Under the pieces are notes generated by a model. That model had not been told where the DNA came from. It saw only the letters and a list, made by a program, of their open reading frames with translations, and did not search any database. The translations under genes were made by a program, and so were the position numbers. 64,000 nucleotides of DNA, taken from Paenibacillus sp. FSL R10-2782 (GTDB lineage Bacteria > Bacillota > Bacilli > Paenibacillales > Paenibacillaceae). Location of the stretch: assembly GCF_038592985.1 (NCBI RefSeq), contig NZ_CP151951.1:4269001-4333000 (forward strand). The letters are read 5' to 3'. Below, piece by piece: positions 36,337-45,077 of this stretch; the stretch's first letter is position 1; each line of letters begins with the position of its first letter.

Positions 36337-37503
36337 TTAGTGTAACACAGGTTCAACCACTATAGCTGCATCCTCGCTTTTTGCCAGCTTTCTTTTCTCC
36401 AGAGCAATCAGAATAAAAATCAGAAGCAACAAACCACTTAACAGGATCAAAAATCCTCCAACCTCAGGAATGAAATACTTCAAGCTTCCGCCCTTGAATC
36501 CCATCCCTCTCAAAAACTTGAAATGCCATGTTAATGGAAGAATGTTGCTTACATACTGCAACGATGGAGGTAGCATAGCTACCGGCAATTGAGCACCACT
36601 CAGCATAAACGAAGGCAATATAATCAGCATGAGACGCGGGGAAGCTTTTCCCGGATTCGCAGCACTCCATCCCAGAGCCATTGCAAACAAACCCAAAGTA
36701 ATCGTGTACAGTAGAAACGGAATACTCATTTGCCATATATTTGCCTCAAAACGGAGTCCGCCGATCTGCTTGAGCAAACCAATGGATAGAAAAAAGGATA
36801 CACACCCTACTACCGCATACGGTATCACCCTCAAAATCAGACCGTATGAATGCTGCAGCTCATCTTTTAATCGTCCTTCCTCCCGTAAGCGAGGAACAAT
36901 CGTCAGCGTAGCAGCACCAATCAGCGAAATCATGATTGTATTCATGAACCCCATAACCGAGGTCATCAGCGTAATGTTGGTTGGATTATACAATAGCCGC
37001 TGCTGGAGCAGCATATTGGAGGTAAGCCCTGTAACTTGGCTGTCACTCATTCCCATACCCTTTAGTCCACCACCAGCCAGCATCGCATTTTCCGTGGCAA
37101 TGATCTCTGTGACTGCCGAGCGTAGATTTCCAGTAGCCTGACCTACCGTATTATCTACATAAAAACCGATGTTGCTCTGAACTCCTTTAATCCTATTTTC
37201 CTCCAACCCAGCTGGAAGGTAAATCACCGCAAAAAACTTTTCATTATATAAAAGTAAATTCGGATCGGTTTCGTTCTCTTGCACATGGCGTACATCAATA
37301 TACTGCGATGCATCTAATTTATTAATAAGCTGTCGGCTATAATGGCTATGATCTAAATCGACTACAGCTACAGAGGCATCGTTAAGCTGATTATTTTTAA
37401 AAACAAACCCTAAAGATGCCGATACGACAATCGGGACGAGCAGCATAACAAATACCAGCTTGCCGCTGATCAACAGCTTCCATTCCTCTATAAACGCCTT
37501 CAT
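36337..37503 (-). CDS. ABC-2 type transporter permease (YhgE/DrrB-like exporter)
   Basis: A 388-residue membrane protein of the ABC2_membrane_3 type: one N-terminal helix (LVFVMLLVPIVVSASLGFVF), an extracytoplasmic domain of about 150 residues (VAVVDLDHSHYSRQLINKLD...), then five or six helices ending before a short charged tail. Such permeases export drugs or lipids together with a membrane-fusion partner. Its ATG overlaps the stop of the upstream HlyD-like gene (ATGA), so they are translationally coupled. No ATPase gene is adjacent, so it either uses one elsewhere or the permease works as a homodimer with an unlinked ATPase. Confidence 0.8.
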   Translation of the reverse strand: MKAFIEEWKLLISGKLVFVMLLVPIVVSASLGFVFKNNQLNDASVAVVDLDHSHYSRQLINKLDASQYIDVRHVQENETDPNLLLYNEKFFAVIYLPAGLEENRIKGVQSNIGFYVDNTVGQATGNLRSAVTEIIATENAMLAGGGLKGMGMSDSQVTGLTSNMLLQQRLLYNPTNITLMTSVMGFMNTIMISLIGAATLTIVPRLREEGRLKDELQHSYGLILRVIPYAVVGCVSFFLSIGLLKQIGGLRFEANIWQMSIPFLLYTITLGLFAMALGWSAANPGKASPRLMLIILPSFMLSGAQLPVAMLPPSLQYVSNILPLTWHFKFLRGMGFKGGSLKYFIPEVGGFLILLSGLLLLIFILIALEKRKLAKSEDAAIVVEPVLH

Positions 37504-38837
37504 TTCGTCACAACCTCTATCGTCATTCCAGGTAATAATTCAGGTGTTCGCTGAACATCTACCCTTACCTGGAAGGAGCTTATATCAGCCAAACCTTTAT
37601 CCCGGCTCATTCTCATGTTGGTATACTGCGGAGCAGAGGTAACGTATCTCACCTTGCCCTGGATATTTTTGTCTAAAGCTACGACATGTGAAGCCACATT
37701 TCCCCCTGCTTTAAACTGTGAGATGGAATCCTCATTCACATAAATATCATAGTATAGCTGGTTGGTTTCAATAACGACGCCTGTTGCCCCTGTAGCAACG
37801 ATTTCTCCCATCTTGGGAACAATGCGGGACACTTTACCGTCTGCGGATGCCTTCAGCACCGTACGTCCGCGCTGCAATTCCAAGGTTTTGAGCTGAACGG
37901 TTAATGCCTGTTTTTGTTGAGCCAGAAGATCTACATTGTATTCACTATTTTTAACATCTTTACGTGTTTGGGAGGTCTGGGTAAGTGCTTCCTTGGCCTT
38001 TTCCGTTTTGATGCGGGCCTGTTCGCGTTCCTCTGCGGTTGCGCCTGCCTCCATTTTTTCCAGAGCGGTTTGCTGCTGGGCGATACTATTTTTAGCAATG
38101 TCGGATTGTTTGCTGGCCGCAGTAATCTGATTATTGGCAATCTCCACCTGATCCCGAGCTGTATCCAGCGTAATTTGGGCAGAATCCAGTTGGTTTTTGG
38201 CGTTATCCAGCTCCGCCTTGGTTCCAGCCCCAGCATCGTACAAAGCTTTGATACGGTTGTAATTGACTTTAGCCAACTCATGCGCCTGTTGTCTGGAGGT
38301 CACTGTCTTTTGCGCGATCTCTGCATTTCTTTTGGCTGTCTCCACCCCTGTCAGAGATGCGTCCAACGATTGCTGCGCCGCTTCAATAGCCAGCTTTTGC
38401 TTTTGGATATCCTCCGCACGTGTGCCTTGGTTCAACAGGGATTCTCCCGCTTGCGCAGCCTGAATATCCAGTTGCCCCTGTTTTTCTGAAGTCGAAATTT
38501 TCTCCGACTGGTTTTGCAGTCCGTCTTTAGCCTGCTTTATTTTTACATCAGCCTGCGCGATATCCGTTTTTAATTTCTCAATTTGCAGGTCGAGGTCCAC
38601 AGGATCGAGGGTCATGAGCACATCGCCTTTTTTCACCTGTTGTTCCTCCTTCACCTCAATGGTGCTCACTCTTCCCCCAACGCCCTGAAAAGCGACATTT
38701 ACGGTATCTGCGGTAAGTAACGTGTTTTTTTGTGCGGCAGCCATACTCACAGCATCCTTGCCGCTCATAGCCATCAGCGTACCTCCAGTACCTAACGCGG
38801 CAATAAGTATAACGTACACAATGATATTTTTTTTCAT
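37500..38837 (-). CDS. HlyD/MFP-family efflux adaptor protein
   Basis: A 445-residue membrane-fusion protein with an N-terminal anchor (NIIVYVILIAALGTGGTLMAM). The biotinyl-lipoyl half-motifs (GGRVSTIEVKEEQQVKKGDVLMTLDP and TVLKASADGKVSRIVPKMGEIV) flank a coiled-coil hairpin of about 240 residues rich in Gln, Ala and Lys. A beta-barrel domain follows (YYDIYVNEDSISQFKAGG). It links the permease to the cell envelope. AAGGAGAG precedes the ATG. It is the first gene of the exporter operon, downstream of the MarR gene and a palindromic operator. Confidence 0.88.
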   Translation of the reverse strand: MKKNIIVYVILIAALGTGGTLMAMSGKDAVSMAAAQKNTLLTADTVNVAFQGVGGRVSTIEVKEEQQVKKGDVLMTLDPVDLDLQIEKLKTDIAQADVKIKQAKDGLQNQSEKISTSEKQGQLDIQAAQAGESLLNQGTRAEDIQKQKLAIEAAQQSLDASLTGVETAKRNAEIAQKTVTSRQQAHELAKVNYNRIKALYDAGAGTKAELDNAKNQLDSAQITLDTARDQVEIANNQITAASKQSDIAKNSIAQQQTALEKMEAGATAEEREQARIKTEKAKEALTQTSQTRKDVKNSEYNVDLLAQQKQALTVQLKTLELQRGRTVLKASADGKVSRIVPKMGEIVATGATGVVIETNQLYYDIYVNEDSISQFKAGGNVASHVVALDKNIQGKVRYVTSAPQYTNMRMSRDKGLADISSFQVRVDVQRTPELLPGMTIEVVTK

Positions 38838-38914
38838 TGCTATGAACTCTCCTTCATGATGATTTAGCTAATAATAAGCGGAAAATGAAAGTTAAAAAAC
38901 AAGTACGCAACCTG

Positions 38915-38934
38915 ATAGTACGACGTCTAACTAT
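38915..38934. promoter_or_regulatory. Candidate MarR operator upstream of the exporter operon
   Basis: A 20-bp interrupted palindrome, ATAGT..GACGTC..ACTAT, centred 87 bases before the HlyD-gene start. Its outer ATAGT/ACTAT arms mirror the ACTAT/ATAGT arms of the marR operator at 39490. Confidence 0.55.
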
Positions 38935-38951
38935 TGGTCTCGGGAAAGGTA

Positions 38952-39458
38952 TTATTCCCGTTTTATTCGCTCCAGACCTGTGGAAAGCTTCTGTAGCATC
39001 CCCGCGAAGTGGACATGATCTTCCTTCGTAAATTCCTTCAATAAATCGGAAAAAAGCTGAATGAACAGCGGAATTCTTTCCGTCATTAACTGTCTTCCTT
39101 CCTCAGTCAAGGAGATTGCGGTCATACGGCGATCCTCCAGCGTACTTCTTCGGATGATACCGTCACGTTCCAGCTTGTCGATTACACTGGTTACGGTTGA
39201 ACGTGTTACTCCTGAATATTCGGCCAGTTCAGATGGAGTCAACGCACGTTCATGCAGATACAGCGGAATTAAGATTTTCAGACTTCCAATGGATAGTCCA
39301 TATTCCGACAGTCTGGAGCACACACCATTGTATACTTCATGAGCCGTCTGCATGAAAAGCACTAGCGTACTCAACGATTGGGGGTCCACATGGGGAATTT
39401 TTTCTGCCAATAAGTTTATCTTTTTGGGATCACCCTTGAAGTTAAAATCAAAATACAA
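38952..39458 (-). CDS. MarR-family transcriptional repressor
   Basis: A 168-residue MarR protein. The winged HTH is typical: LTPSELAEYSGVTRSTVTSVIDKLERDGIIRRSTLEDRRMTAISLTEEG, with the wing Asp-Arg pair (DRR). The N- and C-terminal helices form the dimer interface. The TTG at 39458 has GAGGGGG 8 bases upstream; the longer frame to 39491 overlaps the promoter. It is transcribed with, or just ahead of, the HlyD/ABC exporter and its own promoter contains a palindrome over the -10, so autorepression and control of the exporter are likely. Confidence 0.85.
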   Translation of the reverse strand: MYFDFNFKGDPKKINLLAEKIPHVDPQSLSTLVLFMQTAHEVYNGVCSRLSEYGLSIGSLKILIPLYLHERALTPSELAEYSGVTRSTVTSVIDKLERDGIIRRSTLEDRRMTAISLTEEGRQLMTERIPLFIQLFSDLLKEFTKEDHVHFAGMLQKLSTGLERIKRE

Positions 39459-39489
39459 CGTGAAAGCCCCCTCTGTAATTAATATCCAC

Positions 39490-39519
39490 ACTATACGTCG
39501 CCGTATAGTTATGTGTCAA
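39490..39519 (-). promoter_or_regulatory. marR promoter with overlapping palindromic operator
   Basis: On the minus strand TTGACA (39514-39519), an 18-base spacer and TATAGT (39490-39495) form a strong sigma-A promoter. The 20-bp dyad ACTATACG-N4-CGTATAGT at 39490-39509 covers the -10 and half the spacer, a geometry that blocks RNA polymerase. Confidence 0.75.
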
Positions 39520-39543
39520 TACTCTTTTTAGAGGCGCATTAAT

Positions 39544-39586
39544 AAAAAAGGTTTCCAAGCTCCCTGGCCAGGAGTCAAGAAAACCT
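39544..39586 (-). terminator. Terminator of the NADH dehydrogenase gene
   Basis: On the minus strand AAGGTTTTCTTGACTCC pairs, with a few mismatches, with GGGAGCTTGGAAACCTT, followed by TTTTT. It lies 38 bases after the stop at 39624. Confidence 0.75.
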
Positions 39587-39623
39587 TCTCAATGCATAGG
39601 ATTTTTTGATGTCATGCTCAAGC

Positions 39624-40814
39624 TTAGAAAAACCGTCCCTTTTTAAGCACTAGCGGAATCCCGCCAATGATAAACAGATAACGGATATCCACAATTTTCT
39701 TCAACTGCGCGGCAATCCAGCCCTTTATTTTGCGATTGCCCACGACCGCGACAGCCTCCCCTTTTCCAAGAGAAGCAACCGTGCCTTTATTGGAAAATAC
39801 GAACTTGTGCAGCTCCTTTTTCCGAAGTGTAGCTGCCAGATTCTTTGCGCAGAGTACCCCTTGCTGCATTGCAATTTGGGCGGTCGGCGGATACGGGCGT
39901 CCTTCGGGATTAAACATTAAAGAACTGTCCCCGATAATAAAAATGTCGTCATGGCCCGGTGCGCGTAGAAAATCGTCGATCTTCACCCGTCCGCGCATCA
40001 CTTCAAATCCGGCTTTCTCGATGAGGCCGTTACCACGAATACCTCCAGTCCATACGACCGTGCAGGCTTCGATTTTCTCACCCTCACCGACAATGACGCC
40101 GTCCTCAAGACATTCCTTAATGGGAACACCGATGCGGAAGGTAACGCCCTTGCGCTTAAGGACTTCCATCGCGTATTCTACCAGCTCCGGATCGAAGCCC
40201 GGCAATGCCGTAGGAGCCGCTTCGACGTTAATGATTTGAATCCGGTTAAAATCAATATCATAGGCTCTCGCCAATTGTGGCAGGCGATCCGCCAGTTCTG
40301 CCACGAATTCAATGCCGCTAAAGCCCGCTCCTCCGACCACAAAATTCAGCCGTCCGGGGTTTCCGTCATTTTTATACAAAGCAAGCTGGTATTCGATATG
40401 CTCACGGATCAAGCGGACCGAGTTAATGCTTCGAATCGTAAGCGCGAACTTATCCATCCCCTGAATACCGAAGGTTTCCGGTTCCCCACCCAGTCCGATC
40501 ACCAGATAATCATAGGATAGCGATCCATCCTCCAGCACGATTTTCTTCTCCTTCGGTATGATTTCCTTAACCGTTCCTTTGATTAGATCCACCTTGAACT
40601 CATCGATCAGCTGCGAAATCGGAATCCGTGAATGCTCAATTGTATCCGTACCCGCCGCAGGCATGTGGAGATGCGTTGTTATATAATGATAATCATGGCG
40701 GTTAATCAGCGTGACATCGGCCTCGTTGTGCTTGAGCTCCTTTTGCAATTGCTGAGCCGTCAAAATACCGCCATACCCGGCGCCCACAATGACAATTTTG
40801 GGAATACTGCCCAT
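39624..40814 (-). CDS. yumB: Type II NADH dehydrogenase (YumB/Ndh-like)
   Basis: A 396-residue FAD enzyme that oxidises NADH and reduces menaquinone at the membrane without pumping protons. FAD motif KIVIVGAGYGGILTAQQL starts the protein; the NADH motif is NFVVGGAGFSGIEFVAEL (about residue 165); DDIFIIGDSS is the second FAD contact; and PPTAQIAMQQG follows. The C-terminal amphipathic end (LKKIVDIRYLFIIGGIPLVLKKGRFF) suits membrane binding. AAGGGG precedes the ATG. As in B. subtilis (yumB-yumC), it is next to and divergent from the ferredoxin-NADP reductase gene. It could equally be called ndh. Confidence 0.85.
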   Translation of the reverse strand: MGSIPKIVIVGAGYGGILTAQQLQKELKHNEADVTLINRHDYHYITTHLHMPAAGTDTIEHSRIPISQLIDEFKVDLIKGTVKEIIPKEKKIVLEDGSLSYDYLVIGLGGEPETFGIQGMDKFALTIRSINSVRLIREHIEYQLALYKNDGNPGRLNFVVGGAGFSGIEFVAELADRLPQLARAYDIDFNRIQIINVEAAPTALPGFDPELVEYAMEVLKRKGVTFRIGVPIKECLEDGVIVGEGEKIEACTVVWTGGIRGNGLIEKAGFEVMRGRVKIDDFLRAPGHDDIFIIGDSSLMFNPEGRPYPPTAQIAMQQGVLCAKNLAATLRKKELHKFVFSNKGTVASLGKGEAVAVVGNRKIKGWIAAQLKKIVDIRYLFIIGGIPLVLKKGRFF

Positions 40815-41061
40815 GCTTTTACCCCTTCCGGTTTACGTAATCTTTGATATTCACAGCTTTGCTACCTGCATGACTAATTTATGCACACCAGATAATCTTC
40901 ATCAAAATATTAATCACTTAAACTTTGCAAGCGGAACCCGGCAGTTTATAATGATAAACAGTGAATCATGCGTTCGATGGCTTTCTTACCTCTGCGGCTG
41001 ATTCAACATTTAACATTCAATATCCATTATCCATACTATTCCTTTCGGAGGTGTTTTTAGA

Positions 41062-42066
41062 GTGACAGCTCAATCCACAGGTGCGGAGCTCCGCGATCTG
41101 ATTATCATCGGAGGCGGTCCAGCCGGTATTTTCGCTGCTTTCTACGGGGGAATGCGACAGGCATCCGTCACCTTAATTGAAAGTATGCCCCAACTCGGGG
41201 GCCAGCTTGCAGCCCTTTATCCTGAAAAATATATTTATGACGTCGCTGGCTTTCCTAAAGTGACTGCACAGGAACTGGTCAACAATCTCGTTCAGCAGAT
41301 GAACCACTTTAATCCAGAAGTACAGTTAGAAGAGAAAGTCGTATCATTAGAGAAAAAGGAAGAACGCCACTTCATCGTCAAAACAGATAAAGGCGGCGAG
41401 TATCACGGTAAAGCGGTCATTATTACCGCTGGCGTGGGTGCTTTTGAGCCGCGCAGACTGGAACTGCCGGGCGCAGATCGTTTTGAAAAAACGAACCTGC
41501 ATTACTTTGTCAGCGACCTGAGCAAATTTGCAGGCCGGAAAGTGCTGATCAGCGGCGGCGGCGACTCTGCGGTAGACTGGGCGCTCATGCTGGAACCGAT
41601 TGCAGAACAGGTTACATTGATTCACCGCCGCGACAAGTTCCGTGCGCATGAACACAGTGTAGAAAACCTCCTCGCTTCCAAAGTAAACGTCGTTACACCG
41701 ACTGAAATTACAGAGCTGCATGGGGAAGACTTGATTACGAAGGTTACTCTTGCTCATGTAAAAACCAAAGAAACTCAGGAAATCGAAGTGGACGATGTAA
41801 TCGTTAACTTTGGATTTGTATCCACACTCGGCCCGATTGCCGAATGGGGAATCGAAATCGAAAGTAACTCCATCGTGGTCGATTCCCGTCAGGAAACGAA
41901 TATTCCCGGTATTTTCGCCGCTGGGGACATTACAACCTATCCAGGCAAGCTCAAGCTGATTGCTGTCGGCTTTGGTGAAGCCCCTACGGCCGTCAACAAT
42001 GCCAAGGTATATGTTGATCCGGACGCCAAGCTGTCCCCGGGTCACAGTAGTAACATGAAACTGTAG
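41062..42066 (+). CDS. yumC: Ferredoxin/flavodoxin-NADP+ reductase (YumC type)
   Basis: A 334-residue FAD enzyme of the thioredoxin-reductase-like FNR class. FAD motif [23 protein letters not shown] motif [17 protein letters not shown]; closing FAD motif [31 protein letters not shown]. It lacks the CxxC redox pair of thioredoxin reductase, which marks it as YumC-like. It supplies reduced ferredoxin or flavodoxin from NADPH. The GTG start at 41062 has CGGAGGTG about 9 bases upstream. Confidence 0.92.
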   Translation: MTAQSTGAELRDLIIIGGGPAGIFAAFYGGMRQASVTLIESMPQLGGQLAALYPEKYIYDVAGFPKVTAQELVNNLVQQMNHFNPEVQLEEKVVSLEKKEERHFIVKTDKGGEYHGKAVIITAGVGAFEPRRLELPGADRFEKTNLHYFVSDLSKFAGRKVLISGGGDSAVDWALMLEPIAEQVTLIHRRDKFRAHEHSVENLLASKVNVVTPTEITELHGEDLITKVTLAHVKTKETQEIEVDDVIVNFGFVSTLGPIAEWGIEIESNSIVVDSRQETNIPGIFAAGDITTYPGKLKLIAVGFGEAPTAVNNAKVYVDPDAKLSPGHSSNMKL

Positions 42067-42086
42067 TCTACTTTAGACTATGACAA

Positions 42087-42137
42087 AAAAGGGTATTTTA
42101 CTCCAAATTTGAATTATTGGAGTGAAATACCCTTTTC
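42087..42137. terminator. Terminator between yumC and sda
   Basis: A long near-perfect hairpin: AAGGGTATTTTACTCCAA pairs with TTGGAGTGAAATACCCTT (one G-T wobble), followed by TTCT on the plus strand and TTTTTTG on the minus strand. It can end both yumC and the convergent sda transcript. Confidence 0.88.
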
Positions 42138-42226
42138 TACGGTGTGCCTATTCGTTGCAATGATTGTCCGTAAAGCCATTCGAACCCTGAATGACTTCAC
42201 AGTCACAGTACGAGAGCTTGTCCGGT

Positions 42227-42370
42227 CTAATGAAGGACTACGGCTGTACTCATCTCTAAGTTTCTTTTGTGAATCTCAGCCAGCAACAGTGCAATGAAGT
42301 CACATTCAAGTTTAAGCTCGATTGCCATCTGATAGGAATCCAAAAGCATTTCATCCGTCAGCATAGCCAT
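42227..42370 (-). CDS. sda: Sda, checkpoint inhibitor of sporulation kinase
   Basis: A 45-47-residue protein. The core LTDEMLLDSYQMAIELKLECDF followed by IALLLAEIHKRNLEM lines up with B. subtilis Sda ([22 protein letters not shown]...EIKRRSL). Sda is a helical hairpin that binds the histidine-phosphotransfer domain of KinA and blocks entry into sporulation when replication is disturbed. Either ATG (42370, or 42364 with GAGG upstream) can start it. A sigma-A promoter and several DnaA boxes stand directly upstream, as known for Bacillus sda, which DnaA activates. The gene is easily missed because of its size. Confidence 0.88.
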   Translation of the reverse strand: MAMLTDEMLLDSYQMAIELKLECDFIALLLAEIHKRNLEMSTAVVLH

Positions 42371-42404
42371 CCTCGACACAACCTTTCCTTATATTTCAAA
42401 ATCT

Positions 42405-42433
42405 ATTCTATCAAAATACCAAAAACGGAACAA
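42405..42433 (-). promoter_or_regulatory. Sigma-A promoter of sda
   Basis: The minus strand reads TTGTTC, exactly 17 bases, then TAGAAT, 35 bases upstream of the first sda start codon. The first DnaA box begins 9 bases upstream of the -35. Confidence 0.65.
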
Positions 42434-42441
42434 GCGTTCTG

Positions 42442-42541
42442 TTATCCACAGCATGTTGTGGAAATCCTGTGTATAAATTGTTGGTAAGTGTCGTAAAGCC
42501 TTATATGTGACAGGGGATAATGTGGACAATACTTATACACA
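42442..42541. promoter_or_regulatory. Cluster of DnaA boxes upstream of sda
   Basis: Within 100 bp: TTATCCACA at 42442-42450 (perfect consensus), TGTGTATAA at 42468-42476, TGTGGACAA at 42521-42529 and TTATACACA at 42533-42541, the last three each with one mismatch in one orientation or the other. Such density suggests a genuine DnaA-controlled site. The stretch 42541-42650 is AT-rich and otherwise empty. Confidence 0.8.
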
Positions 42542-42651
42542 GGATTTTGACGCTGGTAAATAAAAAAAAATTTTCATTGTTTACACAAATATATTATATT
42601 CACAATCTACTAAATTGAATTTTATGGTATTAAATTAAATAAAATCAAGAA

Positions 42652-43311
42652 TTATTGGGGTCTTGTGTTTACCTCCAAAATCCATATCCGTCCATTCGGA
42701 TCAAGTCCATAATCAAATCCCAATTGTCCAATCCCTGGAAATCTTTTTTCCAGTACAGGAATGCATCGCTGTGTAAGATTAACGATTTCACGACGCTTTC
42801 GGATAGCCACCCGACGGGGATAAATCTTCCGAAGTGCATCCATTCCCTTGATCAGAGTTCCCCCTTTGCACAGGTTCGTAATGACCAGTCCGGGACGGGC
42901 ATGACGGGCAACCACGGATCGGAAAAACCATTTCTGCCCCTCCTTCACCACTTTTACCCGATAGTCCACAGGTCTATCCTGAATCGTAGCCAACAAAATA
43001 CCCTGCTGAATCAAATACGGACGCCGGAGCCGGAGCTTCCCGATTCCTACAGCCAGCGCTTGAAAGCTGCTGAACCGGTATGTGCGTTCCATATGTGTGC
43101 AGGTGTATTCCCTACGACCCCTAGCCACACGCATGACTCCGCTTCCACCGCCGCCCTTCACGGGCTTTATAAATACAAAAGCATATTGTCGTAGCATCAT
43201 ACGCAACTGTTCCTCGTTATACAGACTGGTTTCCGGTATATAAACAGCGGTATGTGGATGGTGCAGCAGCGCCTTTGTCTTTAACCATTTGCTTGCTAGT
43301 TGTCTCATCAT
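42652..43311 (-). CDS. YheC/YheD-family ATP-grasp protein (endospore coat-associated type), short form
   Basis: A 219-residue ATP-grasp-like protein. The nucleotide-binding loop is visible in VFIKPVKGGGGSGVMRV, the core continues with PYLIQQGI and VDYRVKVVKEG, and the metal-binding end is GQLGFDYGLDPNGRIWILEVNTRPQ. YheC/YheD proteins are spore-coat associated in Bacillus, and their reaction is unproven. The protein stops only two residues after the ExNxxP block, whereas family members usually continue for some 20-40 residues; the sequence beyond is AT-rich and non-coding. It may be truncated. GGAGAAAGG precedes the ATG pair at 43311/43308. Confidence 0.75.
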   Translation of the reverse strand: MMRQLASKWLKTKALLHHPHTAVYIPETSLYNEEQLRMMLRQYAFVFIKPVKGGGGSGVMRVARGRREYTCTHMERTYRFSSFQALAVGIGKLRLRRPYLIQQGILLATIQDRPVDYRVKVVKEGQKWFFRSVVARHARPGLVITNLCKGGTLIKGMDALRKIYPRRVAIRKRREIVNLTQRCIPVLEKRFPGIGQLGFDYGLDPNGRIWILEVNTRPQ

Positions 43312-43529
43312 ACCCTTTCTCCTTTCGCCGTGAGGTATACTTATACATACTCAACAGCAACCAGCTATTCTTGTATGATCGTCCAAGGACCAAGTCCATT
43401 TCGACAAGATCCCTGTCAACGGTAGCATGCACCTGATATCACTGGTACAATGACAATAATCTGACTACCATTTGCACAGAGCAGCGAAATTTACGCTCAA
43501 ATCGTTTTTTTCGACAAGGAGGTCATACC

Positions 43530-45077
43530 ATGAACAGCAAAATCGGCATCATGGACATTGGATCAAACTCCATTCGTCTAGTAATCTATGAAATGACAGA
43601 GACAGGCGCCTACCGGATTGTGCAGGAATGCAAGGAAGCTGCACGACTGAGCGAGAAGGTCGGGGCGAATGGACGTATGGAACGAGAAGCTGTTCGGAGC
43701 ATTGCTCCATTACTGAATCAATTTAAGGCAGTATGCCGTATGCACGGGGTCCTTCGTATGCGTGCAGCAGCGACAGCAGCCATCCGCAATGCGGCGAATT
43801 CAGATGAGATCGTCCAATGGATCGCGGAGGAAACGGGCTTAACGCTGGAAATACTGACCGGAGAGCAAGAGGGCTATGCGGGCTTTCTGGGCGTGGTCAA
43901 TACCATGAATGTAAACGACGGCATTATTATTGACATCGGGGGCGGCAGTACCGAAATTACGCTGTTCCGCGAGCGACAGCGGCTTCATACCGTATCGTTT
44001 CCTTTTGGCGCGGTCAACACGAATTCGCGCTTTGGCCAGGAGGTCAGGAACGGTGAATGGTCCTCTCAGCAGATCGAGGAGATGGAGAGCTTCGTCCGTT
44101 CTTCCCTGCAAGACCATGATTGGATCTTTTCCAATCCGGGCCTGCCGTTCATCGGTTTGGGCGGTACCTTGCGTACCTTGGCCAAAATCAATCAGAAGCG
44201 GCAGGATTACTCGTTGCCCGTGACGCACCATTACGAAATGACGACAGAAGATGTCGATTATTTTTATGTCAGTCTGCCCCATCTTCCCTATGAAAAACGC
44301 AAAAAAACAGCCGGCCTGTCCAAAGACAGAGCCGACATTATTGTACCGGGGCTAGTTATCTTGAAAACGATATTCGAGGCCGCTCATGGTTCCACCTATT
44401 GGGTCAGCGGAGCGGGTCTGCGTGACGGTTTGTTTCATGAACTGGTCAATTCCGAAAAGCCTGTGGTCGACAATCCGCTCATCGCGTCGATCCGCAATAT
44501 ACTTTCATTCGCTGTCCCGGTTAGCGAAGAGCACGTCAAGCGGGTTAACGAGTACGCTGTCCGACTCTATGACGAACTCGTTGACGTATGGGCTGACGTA
44601 TCATCCTCAGCGATGGACAAACGTCTGCTGCTGACCGCCGCAACGCTGTACAAAACCGGAGCTGCCTTAAATTACTATCATTTCCGCCAGCATTCCGTGT
44701 TCTGGATCCTACATGCGGGCATCGGCGGTTTATCCCATCAGGAAACGGTGCTGGCTGCGCTGATCGCAGACTACCATCCCAAGAATCGGACGCCCCGACT
44801 GTTGCGCACACATGCCGATATTCTGGAGCCTTCCGACGAAGAACGTGTACATCGGTTGGGCTCCCTGCTCCAGCTTGCGATCGGCATGGATCGGAGCGAA
44901 TCCGGCATCATCACCAGCATCAATCCCACCACAGGTGACGATGCGCTGCATCTTCGTCTGGAAAGCATGGGTGAACCGATTCTGGAACAGCGGGAGCTGG
45001 AGGCTGTCGCCAAAGATTTTCAAAAAGCATGGAACCTTACGTTGTCGTGGTCCATTCTTCCTTCTTCCAATTTCTAA
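43530..45077 (+). CDS. ppx: Exopolyphosphatase / guanosine pentaphosphatase
   Basis: A 515-residue Ppx/GppA enzyme of the ASKHA fold that removes phosphate from long polyphosphate chains. Phosphate-1: GIMDIGSNSIRLVIYE; catalytic Glu block: ILTGEQEGYAGFLGVVN; phosphate-2: IIDIGGGSTEITLF; later GLGGTLRTLAKI and GAGLRDGLFHE. A C-terminal HD-like helical domain follows. AAGGAGG lies 8 bases before the ATG. Its 3' end overlaps the convergent ppk tail by 41 bp. The pair sets the polyphosphate level, which links to the phosphate and stringent responses. Confidence 0.92.
   Translation: MNSKIGIMDIGSNSIRLVIYEMTETGAYRIVQECKEAARLSEKVGANGRMEREAVRSIAPLLNQFKAVCRMHGVLRMRAAATAAIRNAANSDEIVQWIAEETGLTLEILTGEQEGYAGFLGVVNTMNVNDGIIIDIGGGSTEITLFRERQRLHTVSFPFGAVNTNSRFGQEVRNGEWSSQQIEEMESFVRSSLQDHDWIFSNPGLPFIGLGGTLRTLAKINQKRQDYSLPVTHHYEMTTEDVDYFYVSLPHLPYEKRKKTAGLSKDRADIIVPGLVILKTIFEAAHGSTYWVSGAGLRDGLFHELVNSEKPVVDNPLIASIRNILSFAVPVSEEHVKRVNEYAVRLYDELVDVWADVSSSAMDKRLLLTAATLYKTGAALNYYHFRQHSVFWILHAGIGGLSHQETVLAALIADYHPKNRTPRLLRTHADILEPSDEERVHRLGSLLQLAIGMDRSESGIITSINPTTGDDALHLRLESMGEPILEQRELEAVAKDFQKAWNLTLSWSILPSSNF

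Noticed and set aside
42109..42487. Two plus-strand frames after yumC
   Set aside because: They run antisense over the terminator, sda and its promoter; the minus-strand sda explains the region better.
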